Shown in pieces: positions 1-13,600 of a stretch of 64,000 nt of DNA. The position numbers were made by a program, and so were the translations under genes. Every line of letters begins with the position of its first letter. Position 1 is the first letter of the stretch. The stretch lies in the NCBI GenBank assembly GCA_035582835.1, contig JAYKAV010000397.1, positions 29,244 to 93,243 on the forward strand, written 5' to 3'. The notes beneath the pieces are model-generated. The model was not told where the DNA came from. It did no database searches and saw only the letters and a program-made list of their open reading frames with translations. The stretch is from Phoebastria nigripes (taxonomy: Eukaryota > Chordata > Aves > Procellariiformes > Diomedeidae).

Positions 1-570
1 AGGGGAGGGTAGGGACGGGAGAGTGAGCCCGCTCCCTCCCGGCGGCGGGCTGGGGCTTTGTAAGGCGGTAAGTGGGTGCCACGCCGCAGAGGTGCCGGTT
101 CCGGGGGCCTCCGGCTCAGCGGCGGGCCCGGGCGCCGCGCCGCAGCCGTGCCGGGAGGGCGGCGAACAAAGGAGCGGCGGGGCGCGGGCGCCTTGCCGGA
201 ACGGGGGAGCGCGGCCGGCTCCGCGGGATGCCCGGACCGGGGAGCCGCGGGGCGGCGGCGGGGCTCCAGGGTCTGGGGGGCGGCGGCGGCAGGCGGCCCC
301 TCGCAGCCGGCGGGGTCGGCGGCCCCGGGCGCTGGAGCGGTGCTGCCGGCTGGTCCGGCCGCCCTTCCCGGAGCGCGCACCGCCAGCCCGCCCGGGCAGC
401 TCGGGGAGGCGGCGGCGGCTTGGTGCCGGCGGCTGGTTCGGCTCCCGGGGCTGGGAGCGGGTTGAGCCGGGCTCCTCGTAACCGCTGAGGCTGCCCGGGC
501 AGGCAAGGCGCTCGGCGGAGTGCCGGCTGGAGCACGGGGACCTGCTCCGCTCCGACCTGAAAGTTTTGAT
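1..570. promoter_or_regulatory. CpG island at the left edge
   Basis: Very GC- and CpG-rich from the first base to about 570, dropping abruptly to AT-rich sequence. The long overlapping open frames on both strands reflect GC bias and match no protein I know. A strong plus-strand donor, GGCG/GTAAGT, sits at 67/68 and could end a first exon. In vertebrates IGF2BP3 lies next to TRA2A in the same orientation, so this island may be its promoter flank. The IGF2BP3 N-terminal coding exon is not present here, so no gene symbol is given. Confidence 0.65.
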
Positions 571-3500
571 CACAAAATACTGCAAAACCCGGTGGATTAG
601 CAACTGGGAGCGCGGCGGCTGGCGGTGCTGATGTGAAGTGAAACAAATAAATTACACGGTTGCATCGGAAGTCTTAGGGCTTGAGACAAAACGCTGCAGC
701 CAGCTCTGTTCGAGTTTTTTCCAATAAAAAAGAATTGTAAAGAGGTTAGCTGTCTGTGCTGTTTTGCTTACCGGACAGTTACAGGAATTCTTTATTTTGT
801 AATGCAATGTTATCACAGTATTATTGTATTAAAATAATACAAACAATTTCTAAATAAGTATTCCGGTATACAAAACGTTGTGACTGTGGCTTGGAATGAA
901 TCTCTGCATGCTGATTTGAAAGTATTTTATTTTTTTCCACTTTGTCCAGGGATCTCTTTGTTCAAGTACTGATTGCTCAGTTTATCTTATTTTCAGCTTT
1001 TAAACATTTGCAAATAGATCTTGCAAAACAAAAATCTGATCACGTACATTTAAATTATGTGAAAATAGCTTACAGTCTTTTTTGAATATATATATATACA
1101 CACATAAACTTCATTAGTGTTCACTTTGCTTGGCACAGCTGGATTTAAAATGGGACTTTCAAAAGAGAACTTATCATATTTCAGTTTGATATCTGAAACC
1201 TGAGATCTTTGCAATTGTGGTGGAAAGAGAATGTAGAGAAAATATAAATATATTGTGTATGATACAGCCAGACAAATTCAGAAGTTTATTTGATCAAGTG
1301 ACAGGAAGAATTGCCAATATGGCTTCCTCTAGCTACAAAATATTTTGTGGGGCTTTTACAAGAAGTGGAGAACTGAAAATGAAGGCATTATTTCAGAAGT
1401 AAAAGTGTTTCTCACTAGTTAAGTGTATTTTAACTCAGTTCAGATGTTTTTTTGTTCTGGTTTTGTTTTGTTTTATTTTCTTACATTTTAGAGAAATCAG
1501 AATGTATTTCTTGTTTGCTCCTCCTTTGATCAAGGAGATCTTTTGCCAAGGGAAAAAAAATATCAAGTATGGGAGTAAAATGGGGCAGCAACCCAAGCAT
1601 GAAATCCCTTTGGCGAGAACAATGAGACCCTCCTCTCCAGAATCTGTTTTGCCTTACTAGTACGATAGTGGTGTTTTCAGCTAGCAGTATCATAGGTCTA
1701 TGGTGAATTCAGCCCCAGGACCTTCCATATCTTAAAGTTATAGGGAAGGAGTGTTAAATTTGCTTTTTAATACCTGGTACTGGTTAGACTTTGATGCCCA
1801 GAGTTCCTTCCAAGTAGCCATTATTTATTAATAAGAAAAAATCTCCATCTCTTATTCTCTAAAAATTCTAGTGTAATGCGACCTTTGAAGAAGCTCTGCA
1901 ACATTTTGGTTTTAATATTTTAAAAATCTTATTTTGGATATAAATTAGTTATTTTGTTATATTAAAGCAAAATTGGAGATGCTGGCTGCTGAAGTTTCAT
2001 AGTTTACAATTTTTTTTGTTTTAATTTGGTTGAATATCTTAAAATATATTCATTCTGTTGCCTGAGGTTGATAAGAATTCTTTGCCTTCCAGTTCAAGCA
2101 ATAGTTTGGTTTAGGTTAGTTTGGTTTAGATTTTGGTTATGTCTTTTACAAACTTCATCAGGAATAAGTGTTCCAATTTCGATGTAACATTCATGAAAAT
2201 AGCTGTTTAAATTGGCCATTAATACATGTATCCTTTGAAGAACGTGGTCATGAATGTTTGTATTTAAAATGTGTTTTCCCAACACAGTATATATTTTATC
2301 ATTTGCTGCTTATTATTTTTCTCAAGATCAGAAAGCAACCTAATGTTAAATACAGTNGAGTTTTTGTTTCTGCTTTGTTTCTTAAGCAGACTGAATAGTT
2401 GAGTCTGTGAATTACAGAGTATATGGCAATTTTAAACTACCTGTGAGGCTGAAGGCTGAGCTGCAGGATTGTTGGCTCCTCCTGCAGACATTAGTGCTTA
2501 CTTCTGAATAATTTCATTAGGTGGTTTCAGTTATTCTTTATCTGGTTTAAAATAAATTAGGCTTAGTCTTCTGTGTTTCTCGTGAAAGCCATACCATATA
2601 ACTGTTTCCTTTGCAATGGGTCACCTTACTATATTGTACATATTTTTCAGTATAAGATGTTAGGGAACTTTGATTACAAGAGATCTATTCGGGTAGGTAT
2701 TGTCAGTATAAAATGGCTGGCACAATTTCCTTTGTGTAAGGAAATACCTATATTTTTTTCCCCCAAGTTATGGTTCTCTGACAGTTAATTAGTCAATGAA
2801 GTTTGACCTTATTTTTTCTAAAACATTTTATGTACAGCCTAGTTATTGCCAAAAGTAGCTAAGTCAAGTAACTAAAACTTCTACAAAAGTAAGTATTTAA
2901 GTAGGAGAAGAGAGATCTGTAAAACAAAAATCCCCTGCATCCCCATAAGGCATAGCCTGTGAAAATAAATACAAGTCTTAGTCTGACAAAATTAAAGTGC
3001 ATACATATAGCGTTACTTTCATGCTAATTAATTCCTGTTTTAAAGCTCAATTTACATCTCAATTGAGCAACCCTTGATACAACTGGAGGCACACAAATGT
3101 ATCTTAAACTAAGTAGTAGTTTCTACAAATTTCAGATTCAAGTTTTTCTTCAAGAAATATTTTTGGTTTCTGTAAAGTTTTGCAACAGTAAACAGTTTAT
3201 CTGAGCTTTTAAATGCTTTCAAAGTACTCCTTAAACCAAAGTGAAAAAATCAAGTAGGAAAACATGAAACAAATTCTATATTTAGGTAAACCTAAGTCTG
3301 CAAGTCTAGTTTGAAGCTATTTTTTGCACGTCTGTTTTGAGTCCATTGTTTGAACGTATAGTCGTGCTGTAGCAGTGAGGCTGAGCTCGCAGAACACACA
3401 CTAACAAAGTACCATAATGGGGTCACAGAGGCCAGCGAAAAAATTCAGCTTTCTTGCATCAGACCTGTGATAAAGCCCCAGCCTATATGTAAACAGTCAG

Positions 3501-6500
3501 TGAAACATTCTCATAGGCAACAGCTAGAGGCAAGGCTAATACCTACCTTATTTGCCATAAGTTAACAATGTAAAAATATGGTCAAAGTTGTGTTGGCAAA
3601 GAAATGCCAAAATTTGTTTATTTTCGTTCTTTGGGTGGAAAAAAATGTTAATTGCATGCTTCAATCTACTCTCTCACATTAAATGATGGATCCAGGAAAA
3701 TTCAGAAGTGTTTCGTACCCCTTTGTTTTAGCTTTGTGGAGGTTTCTAATATTAATACTCAATGCTGAAATCCTAACTTTGAACTGAAATATGGTTCTAG
3801 TCAAAATATGATCTTAATTTTTTTTGAAACAAAAAAATCCAAATATCAGTTCTGAGGGTAATGAAACATAGACGTAAAGTACCTTGATTGAATTGAGTGT
3901 TCAAGTTGCTTAATTAAACCCTGAAATTCAGGAAATTCTAGTTAAATTTCCTGCAGCGCTGGCAAGTTAGTAAAAATATGGAGCTTTTTCTCTTGAAGAA
4001 AAAAAAAGAAAAAAAAAAAGAAAAAAAAAGAAAAAAAAGAAAAAGAGAGAAAAAATCAAAACAATTGAATCTGTATTTCTAAGACAATAAGAATAAATGG
4101 GGATGTTTCATATCAGTAGTATAGTCTAATTATTTGATTGAATATAACTTTTTTATATCCTGACTTTTTAATTTTAAGTGCAGGCTTTTAATGCTGCCTT
4201 AAGCTTTAGGAAGCTAAAACTAGCCCAAATACTGCTAGTTTCGAATGTGCATATGTTTTCAGCAAGTTGTGGTTATTTACTTTGAGAAAGAGAAAAGTGT
4301 GGGCAGAGGGAGTTAAGCAGTGGAAAGAATAAGACAAAAGTGTTTCCTGGCTCCACTAAGTCAAAGGCCAACAGGTGCCTGCTCGGTTTCTTAGGAAATC
4401 ACTCCCTGGCCTGGCTAAAAGGTTACGCTCGCGAGCTGCAAATGGGATTTTCAAATGCTGGCTTTCGAAGAAACAGAACAAACCAGATCAGCTTTCTGGA
4501 TGCAAACGCTGCCAACCTAATTTATGGTTTTCCCCATGTCCTGTAAGTAACTTGCAGAGGTTCAAAACTAACTTCGAAGTGGTTCAGGGGTGTATTCCAA
4601 TGAGAAGCAGCGAAATGTCAAGTTTCAAAGTTCAGTTGTCTTAATAATTAGGAAAGAGGGAACAACCCTTTCTTTTCCAATAAGAAAAATACATTTTGCC
4701 CCATACATGCTTCCAGACAGCTTAGAAACTGTTTTGAGCAGGAAGAAAAAAAATTTGACAAACTGTAGCCTAAGGGAAGATTTTGTTTTCTCTATAAATT
4801 ATGAGTGAAAAAAAGGAGTGAAAAAGATATGAGGTTTTATACCTGAAATCCCCACAAGAACCCTATTGTACAGACACGCACTGTTTCCATCTGCTGCAAA
4901 TAAAGTTGCAATTGATTAGTTTTATTCTTACAGCGAATGTTGGGTTTTGTTTCTTTTTTTTTTTTTTTTTTTTTAAACGTTGGACATCTTGTTGCAGACC
5001 TATAGCATAAGATATCTTATCTGTGCACGCATAGTCTCATCTTAAAACTTCTGCAGAGCCTGGTGAAGAGGCAAAACAAGCCAGGACTTGCTCTGCAGTT
5101 CTGAAGTTGTAGGTCAAGCAGTGGAAAACTCTGAACACCTTTGAGACCGGGTTATCAAATGACTATTTCTGGTTGTAAACATCATACATGTAGAACCCCT
5201 ACATGAAATTTAAGAATATATACTAAATCCAGGGTTTATTTTCAAAACTGTTGAATTTCTAAATTAATAAAGCTAATATTTTCTTTTGGATCTGCGTCAC
5301 AATTCATAAGTATATAGTTTTTCTTCTGTATTAATTTGTTCTTGCTAAAGTGTTAATTTACTAATATTTTTTACAAACACATTTTCTGGTAAGTTTTTTT
5401 AAAAATTGTGTAATCTCAAAACCAACTTTATAGCTTATATCTTTATTATTATTATTATTCATCTTCTTTTTATACACTTTAAGGATCCAAACATTCTTAA
5501 ATCCTGAACAAGTACATCTAAAATTAAGAAATAATCTAAAAAATCAAGAAATAGTAACAACAGAGTAAAACAAAAGGGGTGTTTTATTGTTTTGTGCAAG
5601 AGGTGAAGCATTTTGTGCAGTTAAATACTGAATACAGCACTTGGTCTTTCCAGGAAATCCATTCTTTTCCATAACCCTTTTTACATGATCCCTGAAATAA
5701 ATCGGGAATAAGTTTTAGATATGGCAAAACAGTGTACTCCTGACTGCATTAGAAATCCCCATCAATGACTAATCAAGTGACAGATGAAAACCTTTCCTTG
5801 CCTTGGAGTGAGAACCTGCATTATGGTTAGTTGTTATTTTAAACTCTGATCTATATGTAACTATATGAAACAGAAAACAGCACCAAGAGAGAATATATTA
5901 ACACAAAATCCTAAACCCCTTTCAGCTGCGGCCAATGTTCTCTCTTAACAGTAAAGAGTTGTCCTAAAATTAGAATGGGTTCCTTTCTAGCAAATTTCTT
6001 TTTTGAAGAAGCTCAACAATTCGCAGGAAAAAAGCTCAACAGCGTAATGTTGTAAGAAATATCCTGGATAGACGTGGTGGGGCTGCCATTGACTGGAGCC
6101 ACCAAGTCCTAGAGGAAAAATAGAGCAATAGTGGCCGGTGCGGCTCATTAGCATCACAGATGAAACGCTGCCTTTTCTTTGACACATCCCAAAACACCTG
6201 CCTGTGGGCACGGAGAACTGCCCTTCGGGAATGGGGGAAATTATCCTTTTTCCACTCATCATGTAGTATTTTTTTAGAAAGAACAGCCATGCCCCACCAA
6301 TGGAGTCAAATCTACACTGGTACTGTGGGTGGTAGGTGGCTCCAGATACACCATTTTAACTCCAAAATGTAGATTTTCTATATTCCTGTTTTACTGTGGA
6401 AGTCCCTGAATAGAGGCTGGATAGAAACGCGCACTACCTGCTAAAACCCAACAGATTTAATGGCATTTACAAGCCCATAAAACAGGTTCCGCAGAGACAT

Positions 6501-6750
6501 GGCCAATCTAACAGATAATTTAAGGGCAGTAGTGGAACTTGGTTTATGTAGGCACCATCCCCCTGCGGCCGGGCGTTTGAACAGAAAACTTTTNGGGTGG
6601 ACTGAGTTCACCTACGTCCAGTTGAGTAGGTGGCGCGTTGACTGCAAGGACCCTACAATGTACTCAAAAAATGAGTGGGGAGGCTTATAAAATTAATAGA
6701 TGATGCTTTCCCCTCTCTTCTTCCCCTTTGAGAGCAACAGTTGTCACCTA
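571..6750. other. AT-rich intergenic spacer, no gene recognised
   Basis: Only short chance open frames. Low-complexity pieces include a TA/CA run (about 1087-1105), an A-rich AAAAAG repeat (about 4000-4050), a T run of about 21 bases (4954-4974) and an ATT repeat (about 5444-5460). Confidence 0.6.
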
Positions 6751-6779
6751 ACGATTAATTAAGAATCCTGCCAAAGCGT

Positions 6780-7660
6780 TAGGGGACCAGCTTCCTTGGG
6801 GAAGTTGAGCAGGGAAGACATCTTTCTGTCTTGGGAAGGGAAGGGCTGGGTGAGGCAGAGCTGCACCAGCGGATGCCAAGGGTTGACGCCGCTTTGGACC
6901 CCTTGGGAAAGCGGGAGCGGTGGGTGAGCAGAAGCAGGGAGCGGGGCTGCTGGGGGCAAAGTTGGCTTTGGGGTTGTTGGACACTTGACGGGATCACCTC
7001 CAGGCTCCCTTCCCCTCCACAACAGTCAGATGCTTTATGGGGGGTGGGGTTCAGCCCGCAGGCACGGGTGTGCAGAGAAGCCAGAGGCGGTGGGGAAGCC
7101 CCCCTGCCGCCCCCCGGTCCCCCATCGCGCTGGCTCGCTTGCAGCCTCAAACCCCCCATGGTGGAGGAGTGCGGGGCGCGCNACCCTCCCGCCGGCCACC
7201 CAGACAAAGCCGAGGGAGCCCTCCCTTCAAAAAATGGCCGGTGGGGCTTCATGCGGCCCCGGCGGGCTGCCGGCGGCCCGGGGGTGGCCGCTGGCCGGCC
7301 GGCCGGCCCTGCCGTGGGGCAGCGGCGTGAGCGCTGGCACGGGGAGGCCCCCCGGGACGCGCCAGCGTGGCCCCCCGAGGCCCCCCGCCGCCCCTCCTTC
7401 CCCAGCCGCCTGCTGCTCTCCCATCCCCCCTCGCCCGCCCGGTGTCCCTTCACACCCCACCGAAATCCTTCCCCAGCCCCTTCCCCCCCGCCCCCAGCCC
7501 CTGCCCACGCTGGCTGTCCGCGCCGGGGCCGGGGAGGGCTGGCAGATTGCGGCGGGGGGCCCCCGGCTGGAAAAGGGCTGGGAGGGCGGCAGCCACTGGG
7601 GAACAAGCACACGGTGCCTTCTGGACGATGCTCCTTTGCAGTAGCCACAAAAGACCAGGA
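6780..7660. promoter_or_regulatory. GC-rich island in the IGF2BP3-side spacer
   Basis: A distinct block rich in G, C and CpG with poly-C stretches and a GGCC repeat near 7292-7310. Open frames of 219-297 codons occur on both strands and in several frames, as expected from the lack of AT-rich stops. None resembles a known protein, and an N interrupts them near 7182. It could be an orphan CpG island with regulatory or promoter activity. Confidence 0.5.
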
Positions 7661-7699
7661 ATAAAAAACCACAGAGATCCTGGTTTCAAAGCAGTGGGA

Positions 7700-10600
7700 G
7701 AAGGGAAGACACCAATATTTTCCTTTGCATTGACCTCACGGAAGGTGCCCTAACCTCNCTGCCAAGGGAAAGCCAAACCACCCCAAAATGTTTTAGCCTG
7801 TGCNTGCTTTACATTAACAATTCACAATTGGCTCTATACATATTTAAATAGGGACATTATTAAGCTTGTGCCTATTCAGACATATGCCCCTAGCAGGGGT
7901 GCTGGCTTCTCTTATTTTCTTTGGCTGTGGTCTTGAAGAGAAGATAGCGGAGCCAGAGGAAGAGTGTGTACATGTGTGGTTCCCAAGAAAGTGGATTTTA
8001 CATCGCTGCGTAGATAAAAACCACCATCCTTCCCAAGTGCTATAGGTAAATCTGACCTTAGAAAGACTGATGTCCTAGGCAATGATTTTCAAAGTGTTTC
8101 CTTTTCCTCCAGCAAAAGCCAAAGGGAAAAGGGTAGCAAGCACTAAAACAGAGAGCAAGTCACTTTGTGGGAGCCNTACCCCACAAATAGGCTGGATTCA
8201 ACACACCCGAGGTACTGTCACAGTCACTGCAGATCTGTTCAGCAGCTCTTTTTCTCATAAAATACAGTCCTATCCTCCCTAATGGCTTCACATTCACATT
8301 TTTGGGGCAACAGGATCCTTGCTGTTCAACACAGGTGGCTAGTTGTGAAGTTTGGTGTGTATTTACACAGAAAAAGCAAGACAAACCTCCGGTGCTGCTT
8401 ATTTTCATACCCATTCTCTACTCCCCTTTGCCCAACTCGTAGTCATGTCTTTCCTGTTGCATCTGTTTTTTCCCACCCTGCTTCCCTTTTCACCCAGCTC
8501 CCACCCAATTTTCTTTCCCCAGCTGTTATCCCCTGTCTCCCATTCTCTCTACCTGCATCCCTCCCCTCTCCTCTTTACTGAACAGTATTTTGTGCCTCCA
8601 TCCCTCTGCTCCTAAAGGCGGGTTTATTTCAGTCCTGTTGTGCATTGGTATCCATGTCCTGTGGCAGGAGCTTTATGCTATTGCCATCCTGATCCATGCC
8701 AGAAGGCTGAAGTCAGAAAGGTGAAGTCTTTTATCAGGATTTCTACAGATGATTCATGCCTGGGGACCTCTGTGCAGGGCACTGCCTTCTACCTGCACCC
8801 TAGTTTTAGACTTTCCTGCACAGTAGCTGGTGCAACACTTGTTCCCATCAGCACAAATATGATTGTGCTTTAGGCAATGAACGATGGGGAAAAGCACTCC
8901 TTGTGCCTCTGTTGGTCTCCTCGTTTGCAGGGCTCCCTCTTGCCTCTGAGAACAGATTTGGTGAAAGTCAGGGTTTGCTGGAGCCTTATTGCTGCTCTGT
9001 GGAAACCCTGTGTGTTCAAATCAGGTTTTGAAGAGGGCAGAGAAGAAGCAGCACCAAGGGGCAATGAAAGACCGGTTCAATATAACATGCTTGAGCAGTC
9101 CCTTCCCCAGTCCCCAGGGGATTGTTCTTCAAAAACAGCGCTCAGATATGTTCCAGCTCTGTTTTGATGACTGATCTCCTGTGAGTAGGACTCCAGTGGT
9201 GGTAACGTCTCACCAGAGGTTTGGGTGGAGCAGCTGTGGGCTCGGGGAGCTGCCGCNGACGGAAAAGCTGGGGTCAGCGTGCTCTCAAGCTCAGGCAGAC
9301 GCTAGCTACAGCAGAGCCGGTTTCTGGCAAGAAATTGGCACTATGCTGGAGAAGAAGCAGTGCAGACCCTGAGCCGAGAGGAGGAAGTTAAAAGCAGATG
9401 AGATCTTTGTGGGTTTGCAGTAACCGATGTCTGACAGGAAGAGTGAATTCATGCCAGCATAAAGGAAAGAAAAAAAAGAGGAGGGCAGTAGTGAAAAATC
9501 CATATAGTTCACCCAGTAACTAAAGAGTCGTCTGACTCCAGAAGAAAAACAATGTACTAGTTGTAAAAGGAAAAATAAGACTATTTCTGTAGCACGCTCT
9601 GAAACGGAGGTTTTGCTTCTGTATTATTGCTAACCCTTTAGGACTGTAAACATCACCTTCTCCTCTCTACAAATCTCTCTGTTGTTTTGAAATTTTACAA
9701 GTTCCATGGTTATTGATTCAAATGTTAATAGTTTGTACTCAGCAAAATACCATACAAATGGATTCATCACAAAACAACTTTCCGTAATAAGAAACTTCAC
9801 TGTAGCTGGAGGCGAGGAGGTGACTTAGTTCTCAGTGCTGCAGAGAGACGAGGGGACACCGAGAGGGCTTGGCAGGTAGGGAAAGTCTTAGCACTGGTTG
9901 TGGAAAGTGGATCAAGCAGAAAGCTCAGGTAGTGTCAGCCACTGCCAGAAGTGACTTCTTGGGCAAGCATAATGTCTTCTGCATCTTCATCCTGCTCAGT
10001 CCCACTCTCCTCCATAGACAGTTGTCACAAAATTTCCACAGCCACCTGCTTTCACCGCAGTGTGATCGTCCCCTGGTGCTGCCAAAAATTTCTTCTCTCC
10101 ACAAACCATTGCTCTGCAGATTCTTCTGTTCCCGGTGTCCCCCACATTCCTTTCCTTTCTTTTCCTTCCTGCTTCTTCAGTAACTTCCTGAGCTACTTCT
10201 GAACTTTCCAGTTTGCACTGCCGTCTTCAGCCCCGCAGCTTTTTTTCCCCTCTCCCTACCCACGTTCCAATACGGTTTAGCAAAGCAACAAGAAATTTCT
10301 TCCTTACACCTCCTTTCTCTCTTTCCTTCTGGTGCATTTGCTATTCTTCCCATCACTGAAGCTCATGAATGCCATTCGGCTTTTGCCGCACACCCAGACA
10401 GCCAGCCAGTCCTGCCTGTCTAACTCTACCCCTTCCACATGACACTTTTGCTCTTCCATCTTTGTCAGGGAGAAACTGTATTTTGAGTATAAAGGTGATG
10501 CTGATATAGATAACACTCTCTCTTGCTAGAGAGGAAGGCTACCTTCCCAGCAAAGGAAGGGAATCAAAGTGGAGCCTTCCCTGATTAAGCCTGATCTATT

Positions 10601-13600
10601 GCACCTGGTGAAATTTTGGAAATTTTTGGGTAGTTCTTCAGAGTCCCACTCACATTCCTCGTGATTAGTAGAAGATTATGGGAAGTTTTTGCATGGATAT
10701 CACCATCAAGAAAGCAAGCTGGCAGCGTCCTTCAATGAGCAGTTGTCATGATGATATTTAAGAAGCCAACTCATAAAATTATCGCTATAGCCACGGAGGC
10801 TCATCTTTCTCACCCAGAAGAAGTTAGAGAGGAGACTGTGACAAAAAGACCTTGGTAGCGTTTGGAGCCGTCAGAGTTTTGGGGCTGCTCCTTCCCTGGG
10901 GCTGTTATTCAGCAGGGACTCGACGCTGGTCCACCCTGCTTTACAGCAGCGAACGGGTCAAACAGCTGCTCGGATGCATTTAGTCGCCTCTGACGTGCCT
11001 TCGGTAAAAGGCAGCGAGACAGCACAGTGTAGTCGCGGGGAACTAATGAGCTAAAAGTAGAAAACAGGAGGAGACAACAGCAGGTGGCTTTAGCAGGCGG
11101 GAAAATGAAGGTTTATATTTCCACATGCCGCAGAGGATGATTTTAGCTATTCGGGTAGGTATTCGAGTGGAAATCCTCTCTGCTGCTCACCAGGCTCAGG
11201 GGGAGATGAGCAGAGATGCTGCTTTTAGACCCTGGTTACCTCCCCATATCCATTTCACTAGTCCCAATGGGGTAGGTGGGTGGTGAAGCCCAGAGCTGGA
11301 TCCATTGGCAGGTGCTCTCGGTTCAACCAGAGACGGTAACAGCCCTCTCCCTCGGTTTTGCCAAGCATCCCCATGTGGTGTGCTGTGATGGAAGCAGCAG
11401 CCAGGAGTTGCTTTTTCCTCCAGAAGCTGTAGAAGGGAGTGGGTTTCATCTTGGTGACCCCAGACTTTGCCAGAGACAGCCATCATTTTATCACCTGTAG
11501 TCCATGTTAATCTCGGGGTGACCTGTGGACGTGGCTCACAAGCTCGTGCTGGCGGGGAGCAGAGCTCCTCCCTCGACACGGTGCGGCCGGATGAGCTGGG
11601 AGGGCAGGGGGCAGAAGCCAGATGCTCCTCCTGAGTGGGACAGGGATCGCTGCGACACGCACAACAGGCGTTGGAGGGTTGCAACTGTAGGTCTGTCCTG
11701 GGCGACCAGGGAGCCCAGCAGCGCAGGAGCTGTCTGCACCGCTTCCAGGGACGCTTTCCCTGAGCTCCCTCCCTCTGTGTGCTTTACAGGACAAGGGGAG
11801 AAGGGGTAAGAAAACAGAAGGTGTTGCGGGAAAATTCACCCAGACCAATCCCCAAAAGGGAGCAAGCTCTTATAGAAGCTGGAGAGGTTTTTTATAGCGT
11901 CCTTGGGATATACGTAATTTTCCTGTCCATCAAACACCTGAGTAACTTTGTGCTCATAAGCCATCCCAGCTACACCACTGGAACCACGCTGTTCCTGTAA
12001 AAGACTGTGCAAACTTTGCCATGATGTTACTAAAGGGGAACTCCTGTACTCAATTNATCTGCAAGTAACAAGCATGTTTCCAAACTTGTGAAGGTAGCAA
12101 TGGCACCTTCACAGCACTCAACTGACACGCAGAGCACTCCTGAGAAACTTCCCCGCTTCCTCAGCCTGCTGCCAAAAAAAAATTAACATAGGGAATGGGT
12201 TTTATGCATGTAAAAATACATACGCATACCTTACAAAGGGGATATCTTAAATGCTTGGAGTGTCAGCAGTTTTGCTTAACATCACTTAACGCAGTGGCTG
12301 AAAGGGGTGCAGGAGCCACGGGTCAAAACAGTGTCTCAATTCAGGAGACAAAGCGCAGAGGTGGGAAGCCATCAGACCTGTTCTGCTCCTCCTCTGCTAA
12401 CCTAGCCCAGCTCATCCTTGGGGTAACAAACACGGACTATCTGGGTGGAGAGACAGAGTGAAACTGTCTCAAAGGGGATATTTGGTAATTTGGACTGGTT
12501 TTTTAAAGAGGGTAACACCTACGACACCTTGGAAGCTCACTGTTTAAAAATACTGTTCAGTGCTTTTTTTTCGTGGGAGAAGAGGGGCAGGCAGAGGTGA
12601 GACGACTCTCTAAGAGTGATTACTCTAGGCAATGTGGACTTGGAACCGAGCGTTGCCATTCGGAGGGTTACTACACTTCATATAAATAAAAAACCTCTGC
12701 TTAAGATGGCTGAACCGCACCAGTTCTGTTTAAAAATAAGAACATAAATAAATACTACACTCTGTTTTGCCACACTTCCTAGTCTGTCGCTCTAGTGAGC
12801 CAGAAGAAGCTGCAGTTGTTTCCAGGAAGCGAGTGGTGGGATACATTCCTGCTCCCATCCTCATCCTCCCTTCTCTTCGCAGCACCTCTGTTTCAGCAGA
12901 CTAACAGTTGTCACAGGGATTTACAGAAACTGCACCGATTCCAGGAGAAAGGGAGTCACCATTAACATTTCCTTAAAGCCAGCTATCAACAGATGTTCCG
13001 GCCAAGAAAAAGCCAAAGATACCTTTTAAAAAAGAACAGAGAGGTTGAATCCAGGCTGGAGCAGAGTTTGGTCCTACTCGGAAGGGAAAAGCTGCGTCTT
13101 GCCCCCGGTGACACATGGAGTGCCGGGCAGCAACTCAAATCACAGCCCTGCTTCCCCACTCACTCTTGCTGTCTTCTGCTGGAAGGATGAGTCCCCATTG
13201 CTACAGACCATCAGCGGGTTTCTGACCACAGNGTAGGGAAAAGGAGCCACTGGTTTGCTCCTCCTGTCACAGTGGAGCAATAAGAAATGTGTTTGAGTGA
13301 CATACATCACTAAGGGCAGAACGTGACAGTTNCTATTTGTCTGTCATTAACCTACCCCTCATCTCTATCCTCACTGCAGGAGTCTTCTCCGTGACCATGC
13401 CTGAAGGATGCCTGAAGATTTGCCTCCTCCAGATCTCTGTGGTGCCCATCTCATTAAAAAAACTTCTCTCACATTTGCTTTCTTTCCCTGCTAAGCTCCA
13501 AAGCTGACATTAATGCTCTCCACCTCCCCAAAGGTACGTTTCTGCATGGGAATCCCGATGCTCTGAGGCAGGTTAGTGCAAAACCTTCAGCTTTTCTACT

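Noticed and set aside
116..646. 176-codon minus frame in the left CpG island
   Set aside because: Pro/Ala/Arg-rich shadow of GC composition. It does not contain the IGF2BP3 N-terminus.
6779..7672. 297-codon minus and 277-codon plus overlapping frames in the 7-kb GC island
   Set aside because: Open frames on both strands over the same GC-rich block, Pro/Gly/Arg/Ala-rich and broken by an N, are what GC bias alone produces.
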